DNA of 16,262 nucleotides from positions 1 to 16,262 of the forward strand of contig CANPXI010000010.1 of assembly GCA_947585885.1 (NCBI GenBank), in the 5' to 3' direction. The notes beneath the pieces are model-generated. The model saw only the letters and a program-made list of their open reading frames with translations. It was not told the DNA's origin and did not search any database. The position numbers were made by a program, and so were the translations under genes. This document shows, piece by piece, positions 1-8,160 of this stretch (its first letter is position 1; every line of letters starts with the position of its first letter). The stretch comes from an uncultured Bacilli bacterium. Its GTDB lineage: Bacteria; Bacillota_I; Bacilli_A; RF39; UBA660.

Positions 1-1
1 T

Positions 2-952
2 GGGCCTACATTAATGGATGCAATTAGAAGTATGAATTTAAAGAGTTCAAAGATATTTTTTTCACCAGACGTTGAATATGTTATTTTAGATAAAAGTGTT
101 ATTAATGATAATTTAAGAGATGTTATAGATTTTTTAGCAAGAGATACTAAGTTATCACTTAATTTTATGGTTATTACTAGTACAGATAATACTGGTAAAG
201 AGATTTTATCTAGTTTGTCTGAATTTAATACTAATTCATCTAATAATTTAGCCAAAATACTTGAACTTAGTGAAAAGAGGTATGGTGCTTCTTATTCTGT
301 TACTTTTTTAGAATATCTTAGAAGTTTTTTGGAGCCTGGTATTAGTCCAGTTTATCCTAATATTAAGATTAGTGGTAATAGTGAAGGAAGCGATAATGTT
401 GAAGATTTAAAGGAAAGTGATACTTCTAGTTATATAGAAGTTAATAATTTAGTTACTTATGATAAAGATGGTAATTTAATTAGTTTAGGAAAAAGTGAGA
501 GTTTTGGTTATAATTTTTTAAAGAATCATATAGAGAACGCAACAATAAGTGCAAAATGTGATAAAGAAAATTATTTTACAGTTGAAACTTTAAAGAGTGA
601 TTTTAAGTTTGATAAAAAGAAAGGTAATAAGTTAGTTATAGATGGTAAGGTTACTGGTGAGATTACTTTTTATGGATGTGAAAACAAACTGGATAGTAAA
701 GATACTTTAAAGAAAGTGACAAATATTTTTAAAGATCAAGTAAAAGAGTATGTTAGTTCTACTATAAATCTTGCAAGAGATAAAAAATTAGATTTTATAG
801 GTATAGGCAATTTTATTTATAAAAATGATTATGGATATTTCGATTTTGATAAAAAAGATTGGGATAAAGACGGACTTAATAAATTAGATATAGAAATAAA
901 AGTGGATGCTGATATTTTTAAACAAGGCAATTTGAAAGGAGAGTTAGAATGA
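2..952 (+). CDS. Spore germination protein, Ger(x)C/GerAC family (5' end cut by window)
   Basis: This encodes the C-terminal 316 residues of a germinant-receptor C subunit. In the family this is a lipoprotein on the outer face of the inner spore membrane that works with an A subunit and a GerB-type permease. The frame is open to the left edge (G-P-T-L precedes the first visible Met), so the ATG at 14 is internal and the signal peptide is outside the window. The segment at window codons 5-70, with DVIDFLARDTKL, matches the conserved N-domain region around 'dvldfliRdpei'. The second half ends in the family-like pattern of basic helix, DFIGIGNFIYK, W-D and IEIKVDADIFKQGN. It overlaps the next gene by four bases (ATGA), so the two are translationally coupled. 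Family assignment is by motif memory only, and the substrate cannot be told. Confidence 0.85.
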   Translation, partial: GPTLMDAIRSMNLKSSKIFFSPDVEYVILDKSVINDNLRDVIDFLARDTKLSLNFMVITSTDNTGKEILSSLSEFNTNSSNNLAKILELSEKRYGASYSVTFLEYLRSFLEPGISPVYPNIKISGNSEGSDNVEDLKESDTSSYIEVNNLVTYDKDGNLISLGKSESFGYNFLKNHIENATISAKCDKENYFTVETLKSDFKFDKKKGNKLVIDGKVTGEITFYGCENKLDSKDTLKKVTNIFKDQVKEYVSSTINLARDKKLDFIGIGNFIYKNDYGYFDFDKKDWDKDGLNKLDIEIKVDADIFKQGNLKGELE

Positions 953-2046
953 GTAAGTATAAGTTAAGTAATTTAAGTTTTTCTTTTATTGTTATTTGTC
1001 TTATGAATTCTACTTTACTTGGTATTTTGTTTCCTTTTATGATTAATAATAGTAAGACTAGTGTTTTTATGAGTTTAGTTTATAGTTATTTTATAGGGCT
1101 TTTAATTTTAATTTTGTTTTTAAAGATTTTTAAGTTTTTACCAGACTTAGATATTTTTGAAAAGATAGATAGAGTTTTTTCTAAAGTTAGTAGTAAAATT
1201 GTTAGTTTTATTTTAGGGTTACTTGTATTTAGTTTATCTTTAATTATTTTCTTTAGGGTTACTACTTTTGTATCTCACGAATTTTTAATTGATACTCCTG
1301 TTATTTTTATTACTTTAATACTTATTTTACCTATTGTTTATTTACTTATGTTTAATTTTGATTTGATGGGAAGAATGGCCACTTTTAATTCAGTACTAGG
1401 TATTTTAATTATTGTTTTTAATATTTTAGCTTTAAGAAAAGGAATGGACTTAGAAAACTTAAAACCTATTTTAAATAATGATTTTGTTCATATAGCAAAG
1501 TCTAGTATTGTTTTTGCTTTTAGTTATTATGTTCCACTTTTTCTTACTTTAGTTATTCCTAAAAATAATATTACTAATAATAAAAATATATCTAAGAGTT
1601 TAGTTAAGTGTTACAGTTTTTCTTTTATACTTATTGGGTTTATATTTTTTACTATTATTAGTGTTCTTGGAGTAAATGTATGTGAAGTTTATACATATCC
1701 TTCTTATGTTGTTCTTAAAAATATTAATGTTCTTAATTTTATAGAGAATATAGAAAATATTAGTATTATAGTATTTTTACTTTTTATGAGTTTTACGGTT
1801 TCTTTTTGTCTTATGTTTTTAAAGAGATTAATAAGTTTTCATTTTAAATTAGATAAAAAGAAAAGTTTTATAAGTACAACTTGTTTAATAGTTATTCCTA
1901 TTATTTCTATTATTTTTCTTAGTTTACCTTATGAAGGGTTTTTAAATTTAATTGATACTTCTTATATAGTTGGTTTAATTTATTTCTTAATTTTTGTTAT
2001 ATGTTTGTTAGTTTTAATTGTAGGCAAAATTAAAAAGGTAAAATAA
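949..2046 (+). CDS. Spore germination permease, GerAB family
   Basis: A 365-residue, almost entirely hydrophobic protein with about ten predicted membrane helices. This is the usual size and topology of GerAB-type endospore permeases (APC superfamily), which form the membrane channel or ligand-binding part of the germinant receptor. The start ATG at 949 lies inside the stop of the gerC-type gene, with AAAGGAG at 935-941 as the ribosome site. The polar loop near residues 200-215, rich in N and K, and the short basic C-terminus (KIKKVK) are typical of such permeases. Partner: the C subunit just upstream. An A subunit is expected left of the window. Transcription stops at the hairpin directly after the stop codon. 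Confidence 0.85.
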   Translation: MSKYKLSNLSFSFIVICLMNSTLLGILFPFMINNSKTSVFMSLVYSYFIGLLILILFLKIFKFLPDLDIFEKIDRVFSKVSSKIVSFILGLLVFSLSLIIFFRVTTFVSHEFLIDTPVIFITLILILPIVYLLMFNFDLMGRMATFNSVLGILIIVFNILALRKGMDLENLKPILNNDFVHIAKSSIVFAFSYYVPLFLTLVIPKNNITNNKNISKSLVKCYSFSFILIGFIFFTIISVLGVNVCEVYTYPSYVVLKNINVLNFIENIENISIIVFLLFMSFTVSFCLMFLKRLISFHFKLDKKKSFISTTCLIVIPIISIIFLSLPYEGFLNLIDTSYIVGLIYFLIFVICLLVLIVGKIKKVK

Positions 2047-2058
2047 ATTTTAGTTTAA

Positions 2059-2100
2059 AAAAAGTGGAAATTTTGATTAACCACTTTTTATATTTTTTTA
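2059..2100. terminator. Bidirectional intrinsic terminator between convergent genes
   Basis: Perfect 9-bp stem AAAAAGTGG (2059-2067) with CCACTTTTT (2081-2089) and a 13-nt loop, followed on the + strand by TATTTTTTT. On the - strand the stem is followed by TTTTAAACTAAAATTT. It sits 12 bases after the permease stop and covers the stop of the converging pseudogene, so it can end transcription from both sides. The + direction has the better U-tract. Confidence 0.8.
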
Positions 2101-3513
2101 TGTTTTTTATTTTCTATATAAATTGATATTATTAGTAATATAATACCTATTATTAAAATAGTTTTTGAAAAAATTTCTAATTTATTTTTTATATTTACTT
2201 TTTTAGAATAAACTGAGTCTATTTTGTTATCATATTTAGTTTTTATAATATAATTCGTATCTTTTAAGTTATTTTTAAATAAATTTGTTAATTCGTATTT
2301 ATTTTTAGCATCAATTATTAACTCTGTTATTTCTATTTTATTTATGTATTTATTTATTAATTCTTTTTTAATATAAATTTCTGAACTTGTAAAATATTTA
2401 TCTAAGTCTAAATTTGCTATTCTTATTCCTTTTATTATTACTTCTTTGTTATTTAACTTAGGTATTTTTTCTACTTCTATTTTGGCTTTTGTGCCAATTA
2501 TATTGTTTTCATTTGAAAATTTGGCTATGTAATCTTTTAATGAAGTGTTTTCTTTTATATTATTCCATTCTTTTAAAAGTTCTCCTTTAGTTAATATATT
2601 TAAAAAATTTAAATCAATTATTATTTCATTATCTTTTAAGTCTAAAGTTGTTTTATATTCACTTCCATCGTATATTTCTACTTCATCATAATCTTGCAAA
2701 TAACCTAATTTAAGATAGAATTTTTCATTGTTATAATTAAGTGTACTTGTGTAATTAATGTTATCTAAAAAGTTTATTTCAAATTTGTTAAAAAAATTAT
2801 TATTTATATATGCTATATTTATTATGTTTTCATAATTATTTTGAAATTCTTTGTATAGTTTATATAATTTATTATCATTTTTTATTTCGTTATTAGATAA
2901 AGATTTTAGTTTATCATATTTACTTAAATCATCATCAATTATTCCAGTTATAATTATGTATGAATTCATACTATTACCAAAATTAATTTGTTTTTTTGAA
3001 TTAATTAATTCTTCATATGATTTTGGGTTATAAATATCAATGTTATCTAATTTTTTTTGAATTTTTAATCAGTATACCATTTTCAATTATATAATCTGCT
3101 AAGATTTTATGAATTAATACTTCATTAGGTTTTGTTGGTAGTTTACCTATTATATTAATATTTTCAAAATCATTATTTGTATATTCTATAAATTTTAAAG
3201 TTTTATCAGCGAATAAATTATAATAGACTTTATCATTATTATCTCCACTAAGAAGAGTAATTTGATGATTAGACTCTGTCATTTTAATTATTTTTCTGTA
3301 ATCTGTATTAATTTTTTCTATATCATTAGTAGTTAACTTTTCGTTGTTTTCTTTTTTTAAATATATTTTATAGTCTCCATTTTTAATTAATGTTTCATAG
3401 ATTATTTTTAATTTATTTATTTTAAAGTTATGTAAAAATAAAATGGCTATAATACTAATAATTATTAGAAATATATTAAAATATTTTAAAATTTTAAAAG
3501 ACTTTTCTTTCAT
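2088..3513 (-). pseudogene. Broken FtsX/MacB-type ABC transporter permease
   Basis: Two adjacent frames together make one protein. The first (start ATG at 3513, SD AAGAAGGTG; the ATG at 3546 has no SD) has a membrane helix at residues 8-29 and an extracellular part carrying GKLPTKPNEVLIHKILAD. This resembles the 'GrlPk..NEivIs..lA' signature of MacB-like periplasmic core domains. It stops at 3043-3045. The second frame is open from about 3066 and continues as LDNIDIYNPKSYEELINSKK, then ITGIIDDDLSKYDKLK, as expected for the same domain. Joining them needs loss of one A from the A8 run at 3051-3058. The Met at 2969 has no convincing SD. The second piece ends after one more helix (residues 268-287 of its 293). 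The usual third and fourth helices and any ATPase partner are absent. Alternatives are a sequencing error in the homopolymer or expression through transcriptional slippage. Confidence 0.7.
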
Positions 3514-3570
3514 AGAACACACCTTCTTTTTATTTAATTTTAGCATATTGTATTATAAAAATAAATTGAT

Positions 3571-3608
3571 TTTATAAAAAGGTAAAATGAGTAATCATCT
3601 TACCTTTT
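3571..3608 (-). terminator. Intrinsic terminator of the flippase/ABC operon
   Basis: Inverted repeat AAAAGGTAA (3577-3585) with TTACCTTTT (3600-3608), plus an inner ATGA/TCAT pair around a GTAA loop. Read on the - strand it is followed by TTTTTATAAAA. It overlaps the stop codon of the ABC-2 permease gene (3607-3609) and separates this operon from the FtsX pseudogene. Confidence 0.8.
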
Positions 3609-4926
3609 ATTCTTTTGTTTTTAAAGATTTTATTATTTTTTTCCATAAGTTATTTGAACTATAGTTTAGTATTCCTACTTTATATATTCTAGAGCCATAT
3701 TTTATTAATAAGTATATTGTTAAAAGTAAAAGTACAATAGCAATAGTTATTTCAATTAGGCCAATTTGTCCAGTTATTAATAGTACTGGGGCGATTATTG
3801 AAGATAAGAATGGTATTACTGATAACATAATTATAAATGAACTTTTTTCATAAGTTGATGCAATTATTGATATAAAGTAACCTACCATTATTAATATCAT
3901 TAGTGGTGTTTGTAATTGTTGGAAGTCTTCTTGATTAGTTGTCATAGATGCAAGTATTCCAGCAAGAAGTGAATAAGCAATAAATGAAAGTATTATCATT
4001 ATTATTATAAATGGAAGACACTTTAATATATTACTTAGCATTCCACTTTGTATGAATGTGTTTAGCATTTCAGATAGTTCTGGTCCAAAACTAGCTGTTA
4101 TTGTTTTTCCTGTTATACTAGTTCTTAAAAATATACCTATTATAAAGTAAAGTATAAATAGTATGCTTTGAAGTATTGCATATATGTTAGCTGTTATTAT
4201 TTTAGATATAAAGTGTATTTTAGGGTTTACGCTTGATATTATTACTTCCATACTTTTACTTGATTTTTCTTCATTTATTTCTGCTCCAATCATTTGAATA
4301 ACTATAAGTACTAGTAAAAAGAATGGTACTATGAACATTGGAATTAAGAAACTACTTATGTATGTCATTAGTTCATAGTTTTCATCAAGTTCTTCAGTTA
4401 GATAAGTTCTTTGTATTTCTACAGGTTTATTTATTTCATTTAACAAAGAAGTGTCAATATCACTTTCTAGAAGTGCTAGATTTGTTTTAGTAGTGTTTAT
4501 TGCTGAAGTTAGAATTGTTATTGTAATTGAGTCTACATAATCAAATGAAGTTAGTTTTACTGTGTATTCTCCGTTTTTTTCATCTATTTCTAGTATGATA
4601 TCGTTTGATTCTTCTTCTTTTATTTCTTTTTCAAGTTCAGTACTAGTTTTTTTACTTCTTTTTATTTCTGTATTTTGGCTACTTAAATTTTCTGTGCTGT
4701 TTTTATATATTGAAGATACACTATCATAGAATTTATTTGTGTTATCTATTACATTTATTACTACTGGGTCATTAAAGTCTCCACCAAAGAATTTTATTAT
4801 GCTATCTATGTTTATTATAAGTGGAATCACTATTAATAATATTAAGTTTACTACTTTAAACCATTTAGTATTTATTTTTTTCTTTAAGCCTTCTTTGATT
4901 AAAAGTTTTAGTTTGTTACTTTGCAT
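3607..4926 (-). CDS. ABC-2 type transporter permease (NatB/YhaP-like)
   Basis: The membrane subunit of an ABC-2 exporter, 439 residues from the ATG at 4926. I prefer this start over the in-frame GTG at 4935 because AGGTGA stands five bases upstream of it and the ATG lies inside the upstream ATPase gene. The order is: one helix near residues 23-43, a long charged extracellular segment to about residue 185, then a block of about five or six helices. The cytoplasmic loop EINEEKSSKSMEVIISSV (about 216-233) is the standard ABC-2 coupling motif ('EkesgtmEvLlsSv'). This one-helix, large-loop, multi-helix layout fits the NatB/YhaP group, members of which have been linked to sodium export or unknown cargo. 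The substrate is not decidable here. It is last in the operon and is followed by a terminator. Confidence 0.85.
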   Translation of the reverse strand: MQSNKLKLLIKEGLKKKINTKWFKVVNLILLIVIPLIINIDSIIKFFGGDFNDPVVINVIDNTNKFYDSVSSIYKNSTENLSSQNTEIKRSKKTSTELEKEIKEEESNDIILEIDEKNGEYTVKLTSFDYVDSITITILTSAINTTKTNLALLESDIDTSLLNEINKPVEIQRTYLTEELDENYELMTYISSFLIPMFIVPFFLLVLIVIQMIGAEINEEKSSKSMEVIISSVNPKIHFISKIITANIYAILQSILFILYFIIGIFLRTSITGKTITASFGPELSEMLNTFIQSGMLSNILKCLPFIIIMIILSFIAYSLLAGILASMTTNQEDFQQLQTPLMILIMVGYFISIIASTYEKSSFIIMLSVIPFLSSIIAPVLLITGQIGLIEITIAIVLLLLTIYLLIKYGSRIYKVGILNYSSNNLWKKIIKSLKTKE

Positions 4927-5815
4927 ATTGTTCACCTACTTTCTCAATAAATATTTCATTTAGTGTAGGTTCTTCTACTACAAATTTTGTTATATCTTTT
5001 TGTTTTTTTATGTAATCAAATACTTTTTCTACTACTTTTTTAGATTCAATGCTTACTACAAAGTCACTTCCATTTTTAGTAACTTTTAATACTCCATCTA
5101 TTTTTTCTAAATCTTCTTTTTTTACGTTTCCATTTATTATTATGTTTTTCTTTCTAAAGCTTTCTTTTATTTCTTTTAAGTTACCTTTTAGGACTGTTTC
5201 TCCTTTTACTAAGATACATAAAGATTCACAGAAATATTCTACATGTTCCATTCTGTGTGAAGAAAATATTATGCTTGTTCCTTCTTCTTTTAACTCAAGT
5301 ATTAGGTTTTTAAATAGTTCTATATTTATTGGATCTAGTCCAGAAAAAGGTTCATCAAGTATTAGTAGTTTTGGTTTATTTATTATGCTCATTATGAATT
5401 GTACTTTTTGTTGGTTACCTTTAGATAGTTCTTTTATTTTTCTATTTTTGTATTCAGTTATTTCTAGTTTTTCTAGTAAGTAATCTAGTCTTTTCTCTAT
5501 TTCAGTATTAGTCATACTTTTTAGTCCACCATAGAATTTTGCTAGTTCAAAAACTGTCATTTTTGTTAGTAAACTTCTTTCTTCAGTTAGAAAACCTATT
5601 TTGTCAGTAAGTGAATAATCTATTTTTTTACCGTTAAATGTAATACTTCCTTCTGTTTTATCTAAAAGGCCAGTTATCATTCTAAATGTAGTTGTTTTTC
5701 CTGCTCCATTTACTCCTAGAAGTCCAAATATTTCACCATCTTTTACTTCAAAACTTAGGTTTTTAACTGCTGGTGTATCATCATAATATTTTGTTACATT
5801 TTCTACTTTTAACAT
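4916..5815 (-). CDS. ABC transporter ATP-binding protein (NatA/YhaQ-like)
   Basis: A complete ABC ATPase of 299 residues that energises the ABC-2 permease encoded next. Visible motifs are Walker A GVNGAGKT (34-41), signature LSKGNQQ (130-136), Walker B LLILDEP (150-156) with D-loop GLDP (159-162), and the switch His of SSH at 187. The Q-loop position reads GFLTEERSLL, with Glu in place of Gln, as is common in the YhaQ-like group. The C-terminal 80 residues (KVTKNGSDFVVSI, then EEPTLNEIF) are the extra domain typical of this group. Its ATG shares one base with the stop of the flippase gene (TAATG), with AAAGGAA as SD, and its end overlaps the permease start. All three genes are therefore tightly coupled. 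Confidence 0.92.
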   Translation of the reverse strand: MLKVENVTKYYDDTPAVKNLSFEVKDGEIFGLLGVNGAGKTTTFRMITGLLDKTEGSITFNGKKIDYSLTDKIGFLTEERSLLTKMTVFELAKFYGGLKSMTNTEIEKRLDYLLEKLEITEYKNRKIKELSKGNQQKVQFIMSIINKPKLLILDEPFSGLDPINIELFKNLILELKEEGTSIIFSSHRMEHVEYFCESLCILVKGETVLKGNLKEIKESFRKKNIIINGNVKKEDLEKIDGVLKVTKNGSDFVVSIESKKVVEKVFDYIKKQKDITKFVVEEPTLNEIFIEKVGEQYAK

Positions 5816-7455
5816 TAGTTATTTCCTTTCTTTAGTTTTAATTTTTTTAGTATTTTATCTACAAAGTCATTACCTAGTACATCACTTAAGAGTCCCATTT
5901 TATAAGAAGTTATTATGTAAATTAAACCGCCTATAAAAGCATATAAGATACATACTAGTATTATATTAAGGTAAGTAGTTTGATCTATTTTTATGAATAA
6001 ACTTAAGACTAAGAGTATAGAAGTCATAAGGATAGTAGGTACTAGTGTTTTTAGTATTGTTTTTATTATATTTTTATATTTAAAGTTAAGTGATTTTTTA
6101 AGTGAAACTAGTACTATTGTAAATGATAAGATGTAACCTAGTATTGTTGCTAGTATTGCTCCGTAGAATGCTTCTAGTCCAAGACTATTAAATAAATACA
6201 TTAGTGGGATATCTAATAAAGCATTAGTTAGAAAACCTAGTATAGTACTTAGGTATACAGTTTTAAATTTGTTTAGGCTTTGTAAAGCCATACTCATAAC
6301 TATGTAAATACTTGCAAAGAAAGCAACAAATGAAGTGTATTTTAATATAACAGGACCGTACATACTTTGTCCATAAAATAGTGTGTAAGTTGGTTTACTT
6401 AGTAAGGCTAGTCCTATAGTAAGAGGAAGAGTTGTAAATATTATTATGTTCATTGCTTCATTAAATTTATTATTTGATTCAACTAAATCATTTTTTGTAA
6501 ATGAAGAAACCATATGTGGGATTAGACTTGTTGTAAGGCCTATGGCTACTGCATTTATTACCATACATATTTTAGGAGCCCAGGTTGCTACTATACTTGC
6601 GATTGTTTCACTGTCAGTGGCACTGTAGCCTAAGGCGTGAGAAGTTCTTACCATTAAAGCCATATCGGTTATACCATAGATATCTGTTGCTACACTTACT
6701 ATTATAAGTGGAATTGAATATGCTATTATTTTTTTTATTATTTCTTTATTTTGAACTTTATCTTTTCCTTTTATTTTTTCTCTATTAAATTTGTCTTTGT
6801 TTTTATACATTTTGTATTTTATATAAATGAGGGCTACTAAACCACCTATAAAAGCACCAAAAACTGCAACTCCAACACCTAGAGATACACTTTTACCTAG
6901 TACGTTAATTACTATATATGAACCCATTAGTATTACAGCTATTCTTATTAATTGTTCTATTATTTGACTGACACTTCCTGGAGTTATGTATTTATGTCCT
7001 TGTAAGTAACCTTTTGATACTGATAAAAATGGTATTATTAGTAAACAGAAAGATACTGAACGAATTACAAAACCTACGTCTTCTAATGTATTTCCACCTT
7101 GTATTTCACCTAGTATTAGTCTAGCAAAGTCTTCTGCAAAAACAAATAGTAAGAAAAATAGTATTAAAGATATTATTAGTATTAAGTTTCTACCTAGTTT
7201 ATAAGCTCTTTCTTTTGCTTCATACTGTTCTAATGTATTATATTCACTTATTATTTTACTTACTGCAATAGGTATTCCTGCAGTACTGATATTTAAGAAT
7301 AAGTTATAAACATTATAAGCATAACTATATAAAGCACCACCACTTTCACCAATTATTTTATAGAAAGGTATTACGTATAAGACTCCTAGAAATTTAACTA
7401 AGATTATTGCAAATGTTGCTATAAATGTGCCTTCTACAAATGAATTTTTTTTCAT
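5815..7455 (-). CDS. MurJ/YtgP-SpoVB family lipid flippase (MOP superfamily)
   Basis: A 546-residue polytopic protein with about 14 predicted helices, the size of B. subtilis YtgP (MurJ) and slightly longer than SpoVB. Members move undecaprenyl-linked wall precursors across the membrane. YtgP serves growth and SpoVB the spore cortex. Family signatures seen are the N-terminal LVKFLGVLYVIPFYKIIG (19-36), STAGIPIAVSKIISEYN (57-73) and SKGYLQGHKYITPGSVSQII (147-166). The start has a strong AAAGGAG ten bases or fewer upstream. Ten bases separate it from cse60, a sporulation gene, which favours a SpoVB-like role. Length and sequence alone do not settle MurJ against SpoVB. Confidence 0.85.
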   Translation of the reverse strand: MKKNSFVEGTFIATFAIILVKFLGVLYVIPFYKIIGESGGALYSYAYNVYNLFLNISTAGIPIAVSKIISEYNTLEQYEAKERAYKLGRNLILIISLILFFLLFVFAEDFARLILGEIQGGNTLEDVGFVIRSVSFCLLIIPFLSVSKGYLQGHKYITPGSVSQIIEQLIRIAVILMGSYIVINVLGKSVSLGVGVAVFGAFIGGLVALIYIKYKMYKNKDKFNREKIKGKDKVQNKEIIKKIIAYSIPLIIVSVATDIYGITDMALMVRTSHALGYSATDSETIASIVATWAPKICMVINAVAIGLTTSLIPHMVSSFTKNDLVESNNKFNEAMNIIIFTTLPLTIGLALLSKPTYTLFYGQSMYGPVILKYTSFVAFFASIYIVMSMALQSLNKFKTVYLSTILGFLTNALLDIPLMYLFNSLGLEAFYGAILATILGYILSFTIVLVSLKKSLNFKYKNIIKTILKTLVPTILMTSILLVLSLFIKIDQTTYLNIILVCILYAFIGGLIYIITSYKMGLLSDVLGNDFVDKILKKLKLKKGNN

Positions 7456-7465
7456 AATTACTCCT

Positions 7466-7642
7466 TTAATCTATATAAATTATCATAGCACTAAAACAAT
7501 ATACTTGTTCTTCACTAAATATGCTAACTCCTACTTGATATTTTATGTCCACGATTTCTTTATCTTTTATGTTTGTTAAGAATAAGTTAACTCTTTCTTC
7601 CAAATCTTTTTCGTGTGATTCATCAAATATTTTTACTTTCAT
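7466..7642 (-). CDS. cse60: Sporulation protein Cse60 family
   Basis: A 58-residue protein from the ATG at 7642. An in-frame GTG at 7651 would add three residues, but the AGGTGA overlapping that GTG is correctly spaced for the ATG. The pattern KVKIFDESHEKDLEERVN, then DKEIVDIKYQVG and the ending YCFSAMIIYID matches the small Cse60 family first described in Bacillus sporulation, where the gene is expressed late in the mother cell. Its molecular role is unknown. It is the second gene of the operon, 28 bases after the lipoprotein stop and 10 bases before the flippase start, which ties the cluster to sporulation. A TATAAT lies inside a 15-bp palindrome just upstream (7656-7670) but has no clear -35 box. 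Confidence 0.8.
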   Translation of the reverse strand: MKVKIFDESHEKDLEERVNLFLTNIKDKEIVDIKYQVGVSIFSEEQVYCFSAMIIYID

Positions 7643-7670
7643 CTTTTTCACCTAGAAAGATTATATCTTT

Positions 7671-8138
7671 TTAATTTGTACTTTCTTGTCGGTAATTGTA
7701 TTTATAGTAATATTTTTGTTCTTTATTATTTTGATCTTTATATTTTATCATTAGTCTAAATTCTATTTTTTCTTGTTTTTCTACATAACCTGTTAGTTTT
7801 ATTCCTTTTTCTTTAGAACTATCATCAAGTGTTAGTTTTTCATCAAATATACCAGTTGATGGGAAAGCATTTTCTGTTTCTATGTTGTGAATAAGTATTG
7901 CTTCTATATTTTTCATTACTAAGTCATTTCTATCAATAAGTGCTGTGTATGATAGTATATTATTTTTGTATTCTTCTACATTTATTTTAATACTAAGAGG
8001 AATATTTTCTTCTTTTATTTCTTTTTCTTTTAGTTCTAAAATGTATTTATTATATTTTTTAAGTTCCATACTTTCTTCTTTTTTAATACAACCTGTTAAT
8101 AAAATTAGAGTTATAAACAATATTATTATTTTTTTCAT
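7671..8138 (-). CDS. Small membrane lipoprotein, function unknown
   Basis: A 155-residue secreted lipoprotein. Residues 1-16 form a lysine-then-hydrophobic signal with lipobox LLTGC, so Cys17 should be lipidated and the mature part anchored outside the membrane. The mature part is rich in Lys and Glu, with no cysteine motif or catalytic pattern that I recognise. It contains LTGYVEKQEKIEFRLMIKYK and a tyrosine-rich tail (KYYYKYNY). It starts the operon that continues into cse60 and the flippase. There is no ribosome-binding site before the ATG, and the ATG sits about where transcription should begin (see the promoter entry). I do not recognise its family. Confidence 0.75.
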   Translation of the reverse strand: MKKIIILFITLILLTGCIKKEESMELKKYNKYILELKEKEIKEENIPLSIKINVEEYKNNILSYTALIDRNDLVMKNIEAILIHNIETENAFPSTGIFDEKLTLDDSSKEKGIKLTGYVEKQEKIEFRLMIKYKDQNNKEQKYYYKYNYRQESTN

Positions 8139-8144
8139 ATTAAT

Positions 8145-8153
8145 ATTATATCA
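8145..8153 (-). promoter_or_regulatory. Extended -10 promoter of the lipoprotein operon
   Basis: On the - strand this reads TGATATAAT, a full TATAAT with the extended TGN element. A matching -35 box at 16-18 bases is not evident. Only six bases (ATTAAT) separate the -10 from the ATG, which would place the transcript start at the start codon itself. The stop codon of the ImmA-like gene lies eight bases further upstream. Confidence 0.5.
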
Positions 8154-8160
8154 TAGTAAA

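Noticed and set aside
2851..3033. 60-codon + strand frame opposite the FtsX remnant
   Set aside because: No Shine-Dalgarno site, and the opposite strand explains the sequence as coding.
3043..3066. Programmed ribosomal -1 frameshift at A-AAA-AAA
   Set aside because: A -1 shift leads directly to a TAG. The frame needed is +1 (or loss of one A), so a canonical -1 site does not explain the split.
5049..5483. 144-codon + strand frame opposite the ABC ATPase
   Set aside because: It is antisense to well-supported Walker and signature motifs, with composition typical of a shadow frame.
7656..7670. Palindrome AAAGAT-TAT-ATCTTT with TATAAT, as a separate cse60 promoter or operator
   Set aside because: No -35 box or recognisable sporulation sigma-factor box was found, and short palindromes are frequent at this AT content.
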